Shown one piece after another: positions 1 through 7,312 of a stretch of DNA of 52,098 bases. The notes beneath the pieces are model-generated. The model saw nothing but the letters and a program-made list of their open reading frames with translations. It was not told where the DNA came from and did no database searches. The translations under genes and the position numbers were made by a program. How positions within the stretch are numbered: the stretch's first letter is position 1; every line of letters begins with the position of its first letter. The stretch comes from an uncultured Collinsella sp. (GTDB taxonomy: Bacteria; Actinomycetota; Coriobacteriia; Coriobacteriales; Coriobacteriaceae), in NCBI GenBank assembly GCA_937995345.1, contig CALKKS010000035.1, forward strand, positions 1-52,098, given 5' to 3'.

Positions 1-53
1 ACCTACAACAGCGCGGTTAACAGCCGCGTGCTCTACCATTGAGCTACCGAGGA
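1..53 (-). tRNA. tRNA-Asn (GUU), 3' part cut by window edge
   Basis: The sequence is identical, base for base, to the complete tRNA-Asn at 88-162 shifted by 109 bases, but the T-arm end, acceptor 3' strand and CCA lie outside the window. The anticodon arm with loop CTGTTAA and anticodon GTT is complete. It lies downstream of the second copy on the same strand, so the two form a tandem pair. Confidence 0.93.
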
Positions 54-57
54 ATTT

Positions 58-78
58 AAAAGCCCAACGAGAAGGGCT
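58..78 (-). terminator. short terminator-like hairpin between the tRNA-Asn copies
   Basis: On the minus strand AGCCC pairs with GGGCT around an 8-base loop and is followed by TTTTA. The stem is only 5 bp, so this could be a processing or weak termination signal for the upstream tRNA copy. Confidence 0.35.
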
Positions 79-87
79 GAAAAATTC

Positions 88-162
88 TGGCTCCCCGGGT
101 AGGACTCGAACCTACAACAGCGCGGTTAACAGCCGCGTGCTCTACCATTGAGCTACCGAGGA
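88..162 (-). tRNA. tRNA-Asn (GUU), complete with encoded CCA
   Basis: Minus-strand cloverleaf: acceptor TCCTCGG pairs with CCGGGGA, the D-arm contains AGCTCAATGGTAGAGC, the anticodon stem CGCGG/CCGCG encloses CTGTTAA (anticodon GTT), and the T-arm contains GGTTCGAGTCC. The discriminator G is followed by a genomically encoded CCA at 88-90. It is the upstream member of a tandem pair with the copy at 1-53. Confidence 0.97.
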
Positions 163-248
163 ATAGGTGCGTGCTCTCAAGCAACGAAGTTTATTATACG
201 GACGAATCAGCTCAGGGCAAGAACTTTTTTAAGAATTTTTCCGACCTA

Positions 249-272
249 GTCATTGGGGACGTCCCCAATGAC
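249..272. repeat. 24-bp perfect palindrome downstream of rpoD
   Basis: GTCATTGGGGAC (249-260) is followed directly by its exact reverse complement (261-272), with no loop. It lies in the non-coding space between the rpoD terminator hairpin and the tRNA-Asn pair. It lacks a T-tract, so it is not an obvious terminator; a REP-like or protein-binding repeat is possible. Confidence 0.7.
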
Positions 273-281
273 CACATGAAA

Positions 282-311
282 GCGCCCCCAAGCGGATGTG
301 CTTGAGGGCGC
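282..311 (-). terminator. hairpin terminator after rpoD
   Basis: GCGCCCCCAAGC (282-293) pairs with GCTTGAGGGCGC (300-311) around a 6-base loop with one mismatch. It lies just past the rpoD stop codon, at the end of the long rimP-to-rpoD gene string. The following T-run on the minus strand is short (CTTTC), so it may be inefficient or bidirectional. Confidence 0.6.
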
Positions 312-326
312 TTCTTGCTTGCGAGG

Positions 327-1670
327 TTATGACTCGATGTAGTCCTTCAGCTTGCTCGAACGGCTCGGGTGGCGGAGCTTGGCCAGGGTCTTGGACTCGA
401 TCTGGCGGATACGCTCGCGCGTGACGCCAAACTCGCGACCGACTTCCTCGAGCGTGCGGGGATGTCCGTCGACGAGACCAAAGCGCAGCTCGATAACCTT
501 GCGCTCACGATCGGCAAGCGAATCGAGCACCTGGGTGAGCTGCTCCTGCAGCATGGAGAAGCTGGCGGCATCGGGCGGAACGATAGCCTGGGAGTCCTCG
601 ATGAAGTCGCCCAGCTGGGAATCCTCTTCCTCGCCGATCGGGGTCTCGAGCGACACGGGCTCCTGCGAGATCTTCTGGATCTCGCGGACGCGGTCGGCGC
701 TCATGTCCATCTCGGCACCGATCTCCTCGGGGGTCGGGTCGCGCCCCAGGTCCTGAAGGAGCTGGCGCTGCACGCGGACGAGCTTGTTGATGGTCTCGAC
801 CATGTGCACGGGAATACGAATGGTACGGGCCTGGTCGGCAATAGCGCGCGTAATGGCCTGACGGATCCACCACGTGGCGTACGTGGAGAACTTGAAGCCC
901 TTCTGGTAATCGAACTTCTCGACGGCGCGAATCAGACCGAGGTTACCCTCCTGGATCAGATCCAGGAACAGCATGCCACGGCCGACATAGCGCTTGGCGA
1001 TGGAGACGACCAGACGCAGGTTTGCGCTGATGAGCGCCTGCTTGGCCTCAAGACCAACGTTCTCAATACGCGTAAGACGACGCATCTCGGCGCGGGTGAG
1101 CTCGATCTCGCCTGCCTCGGCAGCCTCAAGCTTCTCGGTAGCCTCGAGACCGGCCTCGATCTTCATGGCCAGATCGACCTCTTCAGATGCGGTCAGCAGG
1201 TCGACCTTACCGATCTCCTTGAGGTACATACGAACCGGGTCGCCGGTCAGCATCACCGTGGAGGCATCTATGCCGCGCACGCGCGAACGCGAACGAGACG
1301 TGCGCACGGTGCGCTTCTTCTTGCTCTTGGAAGAGCCCATCTCGGCATCGGCCTGGCGGGCCATCTTAAGCTCGTGATCGTCAAGCGAGCCGGAATCGTG
1401 CTCGTCGTCGTCATCAAAATCGTCGGTATCGTTATCGTCATCGTCGACGTCCATCGGGGCGTCGTCGTTTCCGCTCGCGGAGATAATCTGGATGCCGCTG
1501 TTGCGCAGCGCGGAATACACCGCGTTGAGCTGCTCATCAGAGACATCGATATCCTTCAGGGCGACCTGAATCTCGTCCTCGGTTACCGAAGTCCTGTTTG
1601 AGCCGTTGCCCATGAGCTTTGCAACGTAGGATTCCAGCCCAGTACCCGTGCTCTCAGTCTTTTTTGGCAC
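327..1670 (-). CDS. rpoD: RNA polymerase primary sigma factor RpoD (SigA)
   Basis: Housekeeping sigma factor that directs RNA polymerase to -10/-35 promoters. The 447-aa protein has a very acidic N-terminal stretch with runs of Asp (about residues 70-93), a basic KSKKKR segment, region 1.2 starting DPVRMYLKEIG, and region 2 including YATWWIRQAITRAIADQ, the -10 recognition and melting part. Region 4.2 carries the helix-turn-helix RTLEEVGREFGVTRERIRQ. The start is GTG, with GGGAG about 6 bases upstream on the minus strand. It is the last gene of the rimP-nusA-infB-rbfA-nrnA-truB-ribF-dnaG-rpoD string, 110 bp after dnaG. A dnaG-rpoD pairing recalls the macromolecular synthesis operon of other bacteria. 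The acidic region-1.1-like extension is typical of primary rather than alternative sigma factors. Confidence 0.98.
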   Translation of the reverse strand: MPKKTESTGTGLESYVAKLMGNGSNRTSVTEDEIQVALKDIDVSDEQLNAVYSALRNSGIQIISASGNDDAPMDVDDDDNDTDDFDDDDEHDSGSLDDHELKMARQADAEMGSSKSKKKRTVRTSRSRSRVRGIDASTVMLTGDPVRMYLKEIGKVDLLTASEEVDLAMKIEAGLEATEKLEAAEAGEIELTRAEMRRLTRIENVGLEAKQALISANLRLVVSIAKRYVGRGMLFLDLIQEGNLGLIRAVEKFDYQKGFKFSTYATWWIRQAITRAIADQARTIRIPVHMVETINKLVRVQRQLLQDLGRDPTPEEIGAEMDMSADRVREIQKISQEPVSLETPIGEEEDSQLGDFIEDSQAIVPPDAASFSMLQEQLTQVLDSLADRERKVIELRFGLVDGHPRTLEEVGREFGVTRERIRQIESKTLAKLRHPSRSSKLKDYIES

Positions 1671-1702
1671 AGATTCTCCCTTCGTAGTCCACAGGACTCA
1701 AT

Positions 1703-1711
1703 ACTTTAGCA
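1703..1711 (-). promoter_or_regulatory. rpoD: possible extended -10 promoter in the dnaG-rpoD gap
   Basis: The minus strand of the 110-bp gap carries TGCTAAAGT, an extended -10-like element, about 33-41 bases before the rpoD GTG. No good -35 hexamer is visible at 16-18 bp. An internal promoter that uncouples rpoD from dnaG would be expected from other bacteria, but this assignment is weak. Confidence 0.28.
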
Positions 1712-1780
1712 CACACATTGACGTCTATACCCAAAACAAAGACAGGATATAGGCGAGAATACGCTGGTTGACCACAACAT

Positions 1781-3910
1781 CTAGGCCTGATCGGCACCTG
1801 CGGTCTCCAAACCGATCAAACGGAACGGGTCGGCCACGCCACCGATCGACTTTTGGAGCTCGCGCTGGCGCTGTGAATCTTGCACCGCCTGCATCGTCAG
1901 CACGCGACGGGCCTCATCGTCGAGTGAACGGTCCTGGCGCAACTTGGCCTGCGCGGCTCGCATGCGACGCTTGATGGTGTAGAGCTCGAGCGTGTCGAGC
2001 ATAAAGACGATGTTCGTCTCGGTCGGGTGCTTACTCGTTGCCGAGATGCGCCCGGCGCTGACAAGCGACGCCGCCTCGGGACACACCGCGCGTGCCGCAT
2101 CCATGCAGGCCGCAGGATCGGTGCCCGGGGGCGTCGCAAGTACGGCCCACGCAATGGACTCGTGACGCGGGTCGACCCACTCGATAGAACAAATACGATC
2201 GGCATACGTGCGGAACAGATCGGGGTAGCTCGTGAGCATCGTCAGCAGCTCACGCTCCCCCGCCAGGGATTTCCGCTCCAGATCGGTCAAAACAATCGGC
2301 ATCGACGGAGCTGCCGCCGCGCTTGAACTATCGGCAACGGTCGCAACGCTTTCCATCCCCGCTGGCACATCAATTGGCGGCAGGTCCTCGTCGACCTCCA
2401 CCGGCGCGACCCCATAGGCATCAAGCGGAACGTAGTCGTACGGGTCCTCCTCGACCGGTGCGGACACCGGCGGCGTCGCACCCGCGGCCCAGGCACCGCG
2501 ACCGGCACTGCGCGCACCAGCCGCACCGCCGCCCGAGCTTCGTCCCTGCGAACCGCCCGCGCGCTCAGCTTGCGCGCGCTGACGCTCGTAGCTCTGCTCA
2601 CGCCGGCGCTCGGCATCCTCGCGCTTGGCGACATCGCGAAACACACGGCCCGAACTCGCGCGCACGGTCTCCAGGTCCAAACCCAACAGATCGGCAATCT
2701 GGATAAAGTACGTGTCGATCATATAGCTGTCGCGCAGCGGATAGATGAGCGTCAGCGCGTCCTCGAGCGCCTTGGCGCGACCGCCCGGTGTGGTAATGTC
2801 GCTCGAGTCCTGCAGCGAGCGATAGACAAAGTCCATGAGGGGCTCGGCGGCATCAATGCGCGCCTGAAGCTCCTGGCCGCCATGCGCCGTGATGAACTCC
2901 ATGGGGTCGTTGCCGTCGGGAAGCACCACGCAGCGCAGGTCCATCGAATCCTGCTCGATAAACTGAATCGCGCGGCGCGCGGCCTTTTGACCGGCGGCGT
3001 CGCCATCGAACATATATACAATGCGCTTGGCAAAACGGGTGAGTGTCTTAACGTGATGTTCCGTCAGCGCCGTGCCCAGCGTGGCGACGACGTTTTTGAT
3101 CCCTGCCTCCCAGCAGGCGATGCAGTCGGTATAGCCCTCCACCACGATGGCGGTATCCTGCGCAACGATAAACTCCTTAGCCCAGTTAAAGCCATAGAGA
3201 TTTCGCTTTTTATGAAACACGCTCGTCTCGGCGGTGTTGAGGTACTTGGGCTGGCCATCGCCCATGATGCGCCCGCCAAAGGCGATATTGTGGCCCTGCT
3301 CATCAAAGATGGGAAACATCACGCGGTCGTAAAAGCGGTCCGCGAGCTGTCCGCGCCCACGGCTCACGGCCACGTTGGCGTCAATCATCTCCTGCGGGGT
3401 AAAGCCCGCCTGAGACAGGTGCGAAACCAGCGCGTTGCGACCCGGCGCAAAGCCCAGGCAGTAGCGTCGACAGACATCTCCGCCCATGCCGCGGCTGGCA
3501 AAGTACTCGCGCGGACGGCTGTCCTTACCGCGCATAAGCATGGTGTGGTAGAACTGAGCCGTCTCGGAGCACAGGTCATAGATGCGGGCACGCTTGGTGC
3601 CACGATCGCGCTGCGCACCGGTATCGTGCAGTTCAATGCCCGCACGATCAGCCAAATAGCGGATCGACTCGGGAAAACTCAGGTTCTCGCGCTTCATGAT
3701 ATAGGTGAAGACGTCGCCGCCCTCGCCGCAGCCAAAGCAGTGCCACACCTGCGTGGCAGGGATAATGTGAAACGATGGGGTCTTTTCGCCATGAAACGGG
3801 CAGCAGCCCCAAAACTCATGGCCGCGGGGCTTGAGCTCAACCGTTTCCTGCACGATGGCAACCAGGTCCGACGCAGCGCGTACCTGATCTTTTTCCTCAT
3901 CGCTAATCAC
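1781..3910 (-). CDS. dnaG: DNA primase DnaG
   Basis: Synthesises RNA primers for the replication fork and docks on DnaB helicase through its C-terminus. The 709-aa protein has the CHC2 zinc-binding domain near the N-terminus (CCPFH at 36-40, Cys58 and Cys61 in HCFGCG). A TOPRIM catalytic domain follows, with VVEGYTD (256-262) and FDGDAAG (301-307). A low-complexity Arg/Gly/Ala/Ser linker precedes the C-terminal helicase-interaction region. The first codons overlap the ribF stop by 8 bp, so translation is probably coupled. It is the penultimate gene of the information-processing operon and precedes rpoD. The length is slightly above the usual ~600-650 aa because of the linker. Confidence 0.98.
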   Translation of the reverse strand: MISDEEKDQVRAASDLVAIVQETVELKPRGHEFWGCCPFHGEKTPSFHIIPATQVWHCFGCGEGGDVFTYIMKRENLSFPESIRYLADRAGIELHDTGAQRDRGTKRARIYDLCSETAQFYHTMLMRGKDSRPREYFASRGMGGDVCRRYCLGFAPGRNALVSHLSQAGFTPQEMIDANVAVSRGRGQLADRFYDRVMFPIFDEQGHNIAFGGRIMGDGQPKYLNTAETSVFHKKRNLYGFNWAKEFIVAQDTAIVVEGYTDCIACWEAGIKNVVATLGTALTEHHVKTLTRFAKRIVYMFDGDAAGQKAARRAIQFIEQDSMDLRCVVLPDGNDPMEFITAHGGQELQARIDAAEPLMDFVYRSLQDSSDITTPGGRAKALEDALTLIYPLRDSYMIDTYFIQIADLLGLDLETVRASSGRVFRDVAKREDAERRREQSYERQRAQAERAGGSQGRSSGGGAAGARSAGRGAWAAGATPPVSAPVEEDPYDYVPLDAYGVAPVEVDEDLPPIDVPAGMESVATVADSSSAAAAPSMPIVLTDLERKSLAGERELLTMLTSYPDLFRTYADRICSIEWVDPRHESIAWAVLATPPGTDPAACMDAARAVCPEAASLVSAGRISATSKHPTETNIVFMLDTLELYTIKRRMRAAQAKLRQDRSLDDEARRVLTMQAVQDSQRQRELQKSIGGVADPFRLIGLETAGADQA

Positions 3911-4910
3911 GGATGCTCACCCCCTGCTCACCCAAGTTATGACGGATATCGTCGATATTACCCTCGACGGTCGCGATCAACTCGTCCAGGGAATCGAACA
4001 CGCGAGACGGACGCAGCCAGCGCGTAAACGCCAGCGACACGGAAGCGCCATACAGGTCGCCCGCATAGCCGATCAAGTTGGCCTCGAGATGCGCCGAGGC
4101 GGCATCATCAGCATAGGTCGGCGGCAGGCCGACGTTAACGGCAGCAGGCCATACGGTATCGTCCACCAGCACCAGACCCTCATAGACGCCATCCGCAGGC
4201 ACTTGGATGCCGTCGGGTACCTGGATGTTTGCCGTGGGAAAGCCCATGTCGGAGCCCTCGTGACGGCCAGCCGCCACAACGCCGCGCAGCATATAGGGAC
4301 GGCCGAGAAGCTCGGCAGCCAGCTCCACATGACCCTGAGCCAGCTCATGGCGGATGCGCGTGGCACAGATGGTCTGCCCGTTAACGCAGAGCAGGTCGTG
4401 ACCGTAAACGTCAACCCCATGCTCAGCGCCCCAGGCGCGCATCTCGGCAACGCCCGAAGCGCCGCCACGGCCGAGCCTAAAGTCGCTGCCTACACGAATG
4501 GAGCGAATGTCGACAACGCGCGACAACAGCGCCAGAAACCCGACATGGTCGAGTGCCGCCACGGCGGGTGTAAAGGGAACGGCCACCACCGCATCGACCC
4601 CGGTTTGAGCCAGGGCATGCAGGCGGTCGGCCGTCGTCATCAATTTTTGAGCAGGCGAAGGGCTCACCACGACGTCCGGATCAGGATCGAAGGTGACCAC
4701 GACCGCTTTGCTGCCGTGATCATGCGCATCGCGAATAACCGCGTCGATCAGCTCTTGGTGCCCACGATGCACGCCATCAAACACGCCAATGGCGATCGAC
4801 GCGGCACCCAAGAACTCGCACCCATCAAATGCATCGGCAGAAACGATACGGGCCTCAGCCAACTCACCCACGAAAAAGATACGCGCGAGCTCGCGGGGCG
4901 CCAGCATCAT
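3903..4910 (-). CDS. ribF: bifunctional riboflavin kinase / FAD synthetase
   Basis: Makes FMN from riboflavin and then FAD from FMN. The N-terminal nucleotidyltransferase-like FAD synthetase domain carries IGVFDGVHRGHQ (about 41-52), and the C-terminal flavokinase domain carries GSDMGFPTANI. The length of 335 aa is normal for bacterial RibF. The start codon overlaps the truB stop (two consecutive ATGs at 4905-4910), and the end overlaps dnaG. It is in the familiar truB-ribF arrangement of the nusA/infB operon. No FMN riboswitch is visible, which fits an internal operon position. Confidence 0.97.
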   Translation of the reverse strand: MMLAPRELARIFFVGELAEARIVSADAFDGCEFLGAASIAIGVFDGVHRGHQELIDAVIRDAHDHGSKAVVVTFDPDPDVVVSPSPAQKLMTTADRLHALAQTGVDAVVAVPFTPAVAALDHVGFLALLSRVVDIRSIRVGSDFRLGRGGASGVAEMRAWGAEHGVDVYGHDLLCVNGQTICATRIRHELAQGHVELAAELLGRPYMLRGVVAAGRHEGSDMGFPTANIQVPDGIQVPADGVYEGLVLVDDTVWPAAVNVGLPPTYADDAASAHLEANLIGYAGDLYGASVSLAFTRWLRPSRVFDSLDELIATVEGNIDDIRHNLGEQGVSIRD

Positions 4911-5839
4911 CGAACACCGCCGATCGCCTGTGGAAAGACGTGCTCCATCACAAAGCGGCCGCCCTCGATACGAGCAAGCGCCTTCAATCCACCATCGAGC
5001 ACGAGCGCAAACGGTGCCTTCGCCGTATCGAAGTCCGCAAGCGCGCGTTCAACGGGAATGCGGCGACCACAAAGCAGGTCGTCTGCAAGATTACCCGGCA
5101 AATCGACACGCGTGGCACCAAGGGCGGAGATGGGATCCAGAGCAAAGCCGGCCGCGGACTCGGCAGAGAGCTCCTCGACCGCATGACAGGCGCCAATGGA
5201 AACAACACCGGAGGCCGTGCGGCGCAGCGCGGAAATATGCGCAGCACTATCGCAGGCGCGACCCAGATCGCGAGCGAGCGCGCGAATGTAGGTGCCCTTG
5301 CTTACCGAAAACGCCACGGTCCAGACGCACGTATCACCTTCGCCGCCCACGGCGATCAGGTCGGCGGCATAGACCTCGACAGGGCGCGGAGGTAGGTCCA
5401 CCGCATTGCCCTCGCGAGCAGACTTGTAGGCGCGGACGCCATTGACCGAGATGGCCGAAAACGCTGGCGGCACCTGCATCTGCGGGCCAAGCATAGCGGC
5501 CAGCTGCTCACGGACGTAAGCGAGATCGCGCAGCTCGGGGGCAACGGGCACCGTACGGACGGCCTCGCCCTCGGCGTCATCGGTATTGGTCTCGACGCCA
5601 AACGAAATGTCGGCGACATAACTTTTGGTATCGAGGGTTAGCATACCCAGCAGACGGGTCGCCTGGCCCACGCCCACCACCATGACACCCGAGGCCATAG
5701 GGTCGAGCGTACCGGCATGGCCGACGCGTCGCTCATGGAGGGCGCGTCGGCACTGCGAAACCACGTCGTGGGACGTACAGCCCACCGGCTTATCGACGGC
5801 GAGCAGCATATTCAATTGAGAAGGCGTACGACGAGCCAT
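4907..5839 (-). CDS. truB: tRNA pseudouridine(55) synthase TruB
   Basis: Converts U55 in the T-loop of tRNAs to pseudouridine. The 310-aa protein contains the family signature GHAGTLDPMASGV with the catalytic aspartate at about residue 46, and the N-terminal motif LAVDKPVGCTSHDVV. It lies 15 bp downstream of nrnA and overlaps ribF by 4 bp, in the conserved rbfA-nrnA-truB-ribF order. A C-terminal PUA-like part appears to be present from about residue 240. Confidence 0.97.
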   Translation of the reverse strand: MARRTPSQLNMLLAVDKPVGCTSHDVVSQCRRALHERRVGHAGTLDPMASGVMVVGVGQATRLLGMLTLDTKSYVADISFGVETNTDDAEGEAVRTVPVAPELRDLAYVREQLAAMLGPQMQVPPAFSAISVNGVRAYKSAREGNAVDLPPRPVEVYAADLIAVGGEGDTCVWTVAFSVSKGTYIRALARDLGRACDSAAHISALRRTASGVVSIGACHAVEELSAESAAGFALDPISALGATRVDLPGNLADDLLCGRRIPVERALADFDTAKAPFALVLDGGLKALARIEGGRFVMEHVFPQAIGGVR

Positions 5840-5854
5840 GTACCATCCAAAATG

Positions 5855-6898
5855 TTAGAGCTCGACGGTCACCGAAGCGGGATCCTCCCCTACCAGCTCG
5901 GCAAGCATGGGGAGTGCCGCGGTGAGCGTCTCGAGAATCGTTCCGTTGTTAGAGAAACCAGCGGCCGCGGGATGCCCGCCACCGCCAAAAGCAGCAGCGA
6001 TCTCGGAAACATTGAGGTCGCCCTTGGAGCGCAGGTTGCCGCGCACCTTGGTATCGCCCTCAATGCCCTTTAGGAACAGGCAGACCTCCACACCCATCAC
6101 CGAACGCACCACATCGACCAGGCCGTCGCACTCGTCCGAAGTGACGCCGCAGGCCTCGAGGTCGCTCTGGTACGCATAACTATATGCCACACGACCGTGC
6201 GCCACTGTCTTGATGCGGCCCATAACGATGGACTTGAGATGCAAGAACTCTACGCGCATGCTCTGGTAGACCTCGAGCGCAACGCGCGCCGGATCGGCAC
6301 CGTGCGCGACCAGGCGCGAGGCGGCATGGAACGCGGCGGCATCGGCGTTTTGATACTGAAAACGACCGGTATCGGTCACCAGGCCGCACAGCAGGCAGGT
6401 CGCGACACCATCGCGAGCCACAATGCCGCAATTGTCCAAAAAGCGGTCGATGATCATGGCGCAGGCCGCGGCGTCGATACACCTCAGGCTCAACTCGGCA
6501 AATTCCTCGCGTGCCGGATGGTGATCGAAGCACACCACATGCGACGAGCGGCGGAGCACCTCGGCGGAGTTGTTCAGACGCTCGACGACCGGCACATCCA
6601 CCGAGATGAACAGGTCCGGATTGCCGGCATACGCAGATGCCGGCACCAGACGGTCGGCACCCTCCATAAAGCGGTAGATGCGCGGAACCGGGTCATCGTC
6701 TGCCAGCAGCAGGGCAATGTCCTTGTTGGGGAAAAACTTCATAAGCGAGAGGCCCAGACCCAGCACGGAGCCCAGGGCGTCACCATCGGGAGACGTATGT
6801 CCCGAAATCGCAATGGAGGACGCACCCTCGATAAGCTCGAGGATGCGTCGCTGAATATCTGCAGACTCGCACGATGCGAGGTCGGCGGAATTACTCAT
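5855..6898 (-). CDS. nrnA: DHH-family phosphoesterase, NrnA-like nanoRNase / pAp phosphatase
   Basis: Predicted to degrade very short oligoribonucleotides and dephosphorylate pAp. The 347-aa protein has the DHH-domain metal motif SPDGDALGS (36-44), the signature FDHHPA (Asp125-His126-His127) and the DHHA1 glycine-rich motif GGGGHPAAAG near the C-terminus. It sits between rbfA (8-bp overlap) and truB. This position is a conserved neighbourhood for nrnA in Actinobacteria and Firmicutes and links the gene to RNA turnover rather than to RecJ-type DNA repair. Confidence 0.94.
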   Translation of the reverse strand: MSNSADLASCESADIQRRILELIEGASSIAISGHTSPDGDALGSVLGLGLSLMKFFPNKDIALLLADDDPVPRIYRFMEGADRLVPASAYAGNPDLFISVDVPVVERLNNSAEVLRRSSHVVCFDHHPAREEFAELSLRCIDAAACAMIIDRFLDNCGIVARDGVATCLLCGLVTDTGRFQYQNADAAAFHAASRLVAHGADPARVALEVYQSMRVEFLHLKSIVMGRIKTVAHGRVAYSYAYQSDLEACGVTSDECDGLVDVVRSVMGVEVCLFLKGIEGDTKVRGNLRSKGDLNVSEIAAAFGGGGHPAAAGFSNNGTILETLTAALPMLAELVGEDPASVTVEL

Positions 6899-7301
6899 CT
6901 AAAGCTGCCTCCTGGGCGGCATCCGCTATGGGATACCCGTCCTCGTCCTTTTCGATCGCAAGCGTGGCGGGAACGTTTTCCAGCGCACGCGTGATGCGCT
7001 CGGCCTCATCGGTCGAGCGATCGATGCGAAAATCGAGCTCGGGCGTGACACGCCAATCGAGCGAGCGGGCCAGCAGACTACGGATGCGGCCCTTGGCGCT
7101 GGCGAGCGCCTCCATGACCTCGTCGTAGCGGCTCGCGTCGCACGACACGTACACGCGCGCGAACGAACGGTCCACCGCGACCTCGACCGCGGTCAGGGTG
7201 ACCAAGTCGAGACGCGGATCGGAAACCTCAAAGAGCAGGATATAACCGAGCTTCTCGCGAAGCTGCTCGCCCAAACGGCGGGTTGCCTGCGTTTGCTTCA
7301 T
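6891..7301 (-). CDS. rbfA: 30S ribosome-binding factor RbfA
   Basis: Small KH-fold protein that helps mature the 5' end of 16S rRNA and the 30S subunit. The 136 aa contain the family pattern of an N-terminal RRLGEQLREKLGYIL helix, then DPRLDLVTLTAVEV and FARVYVSC strands, and RIRSLLARSLDWRVTPELDF. It follows infB after 11 bp and overlaps nrnA, as usual. The acidic C-terminal tail is unremarkable. Confidence 0.96.
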   Translation of the reverse strand: MKQTQATRRLGEQLREKLGYILLFEVSDPRLDLVTLTAVEVAVDRSFARVYVSCDASRYDEVMEALASAKGRIRSLLARSLDWRVTPELDFRIDRSTDEAERITRALENVPATLAIEKDEDGYPIADAAQEAALDE

Positions 7302-7312
7302 AGCGCTACCCC

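Noticed and set aside
369..1601. Long plus-strand open frame opposite rpoD
   Set aside because: It is an antisense shadow of a clear rpoD in GC-rich DNA, with no family motif and no ribosome-binding site. The same applies to long antisense frames opposite dnaG, infB, nusA, leuS, guaB, scrB and scrA.
3903..4910. FMN riboswitch control of ribF
   Set aside because: ribF starts inside an operon overlapping truB, so there is no leader that could hold the conserved FMN aptamer.
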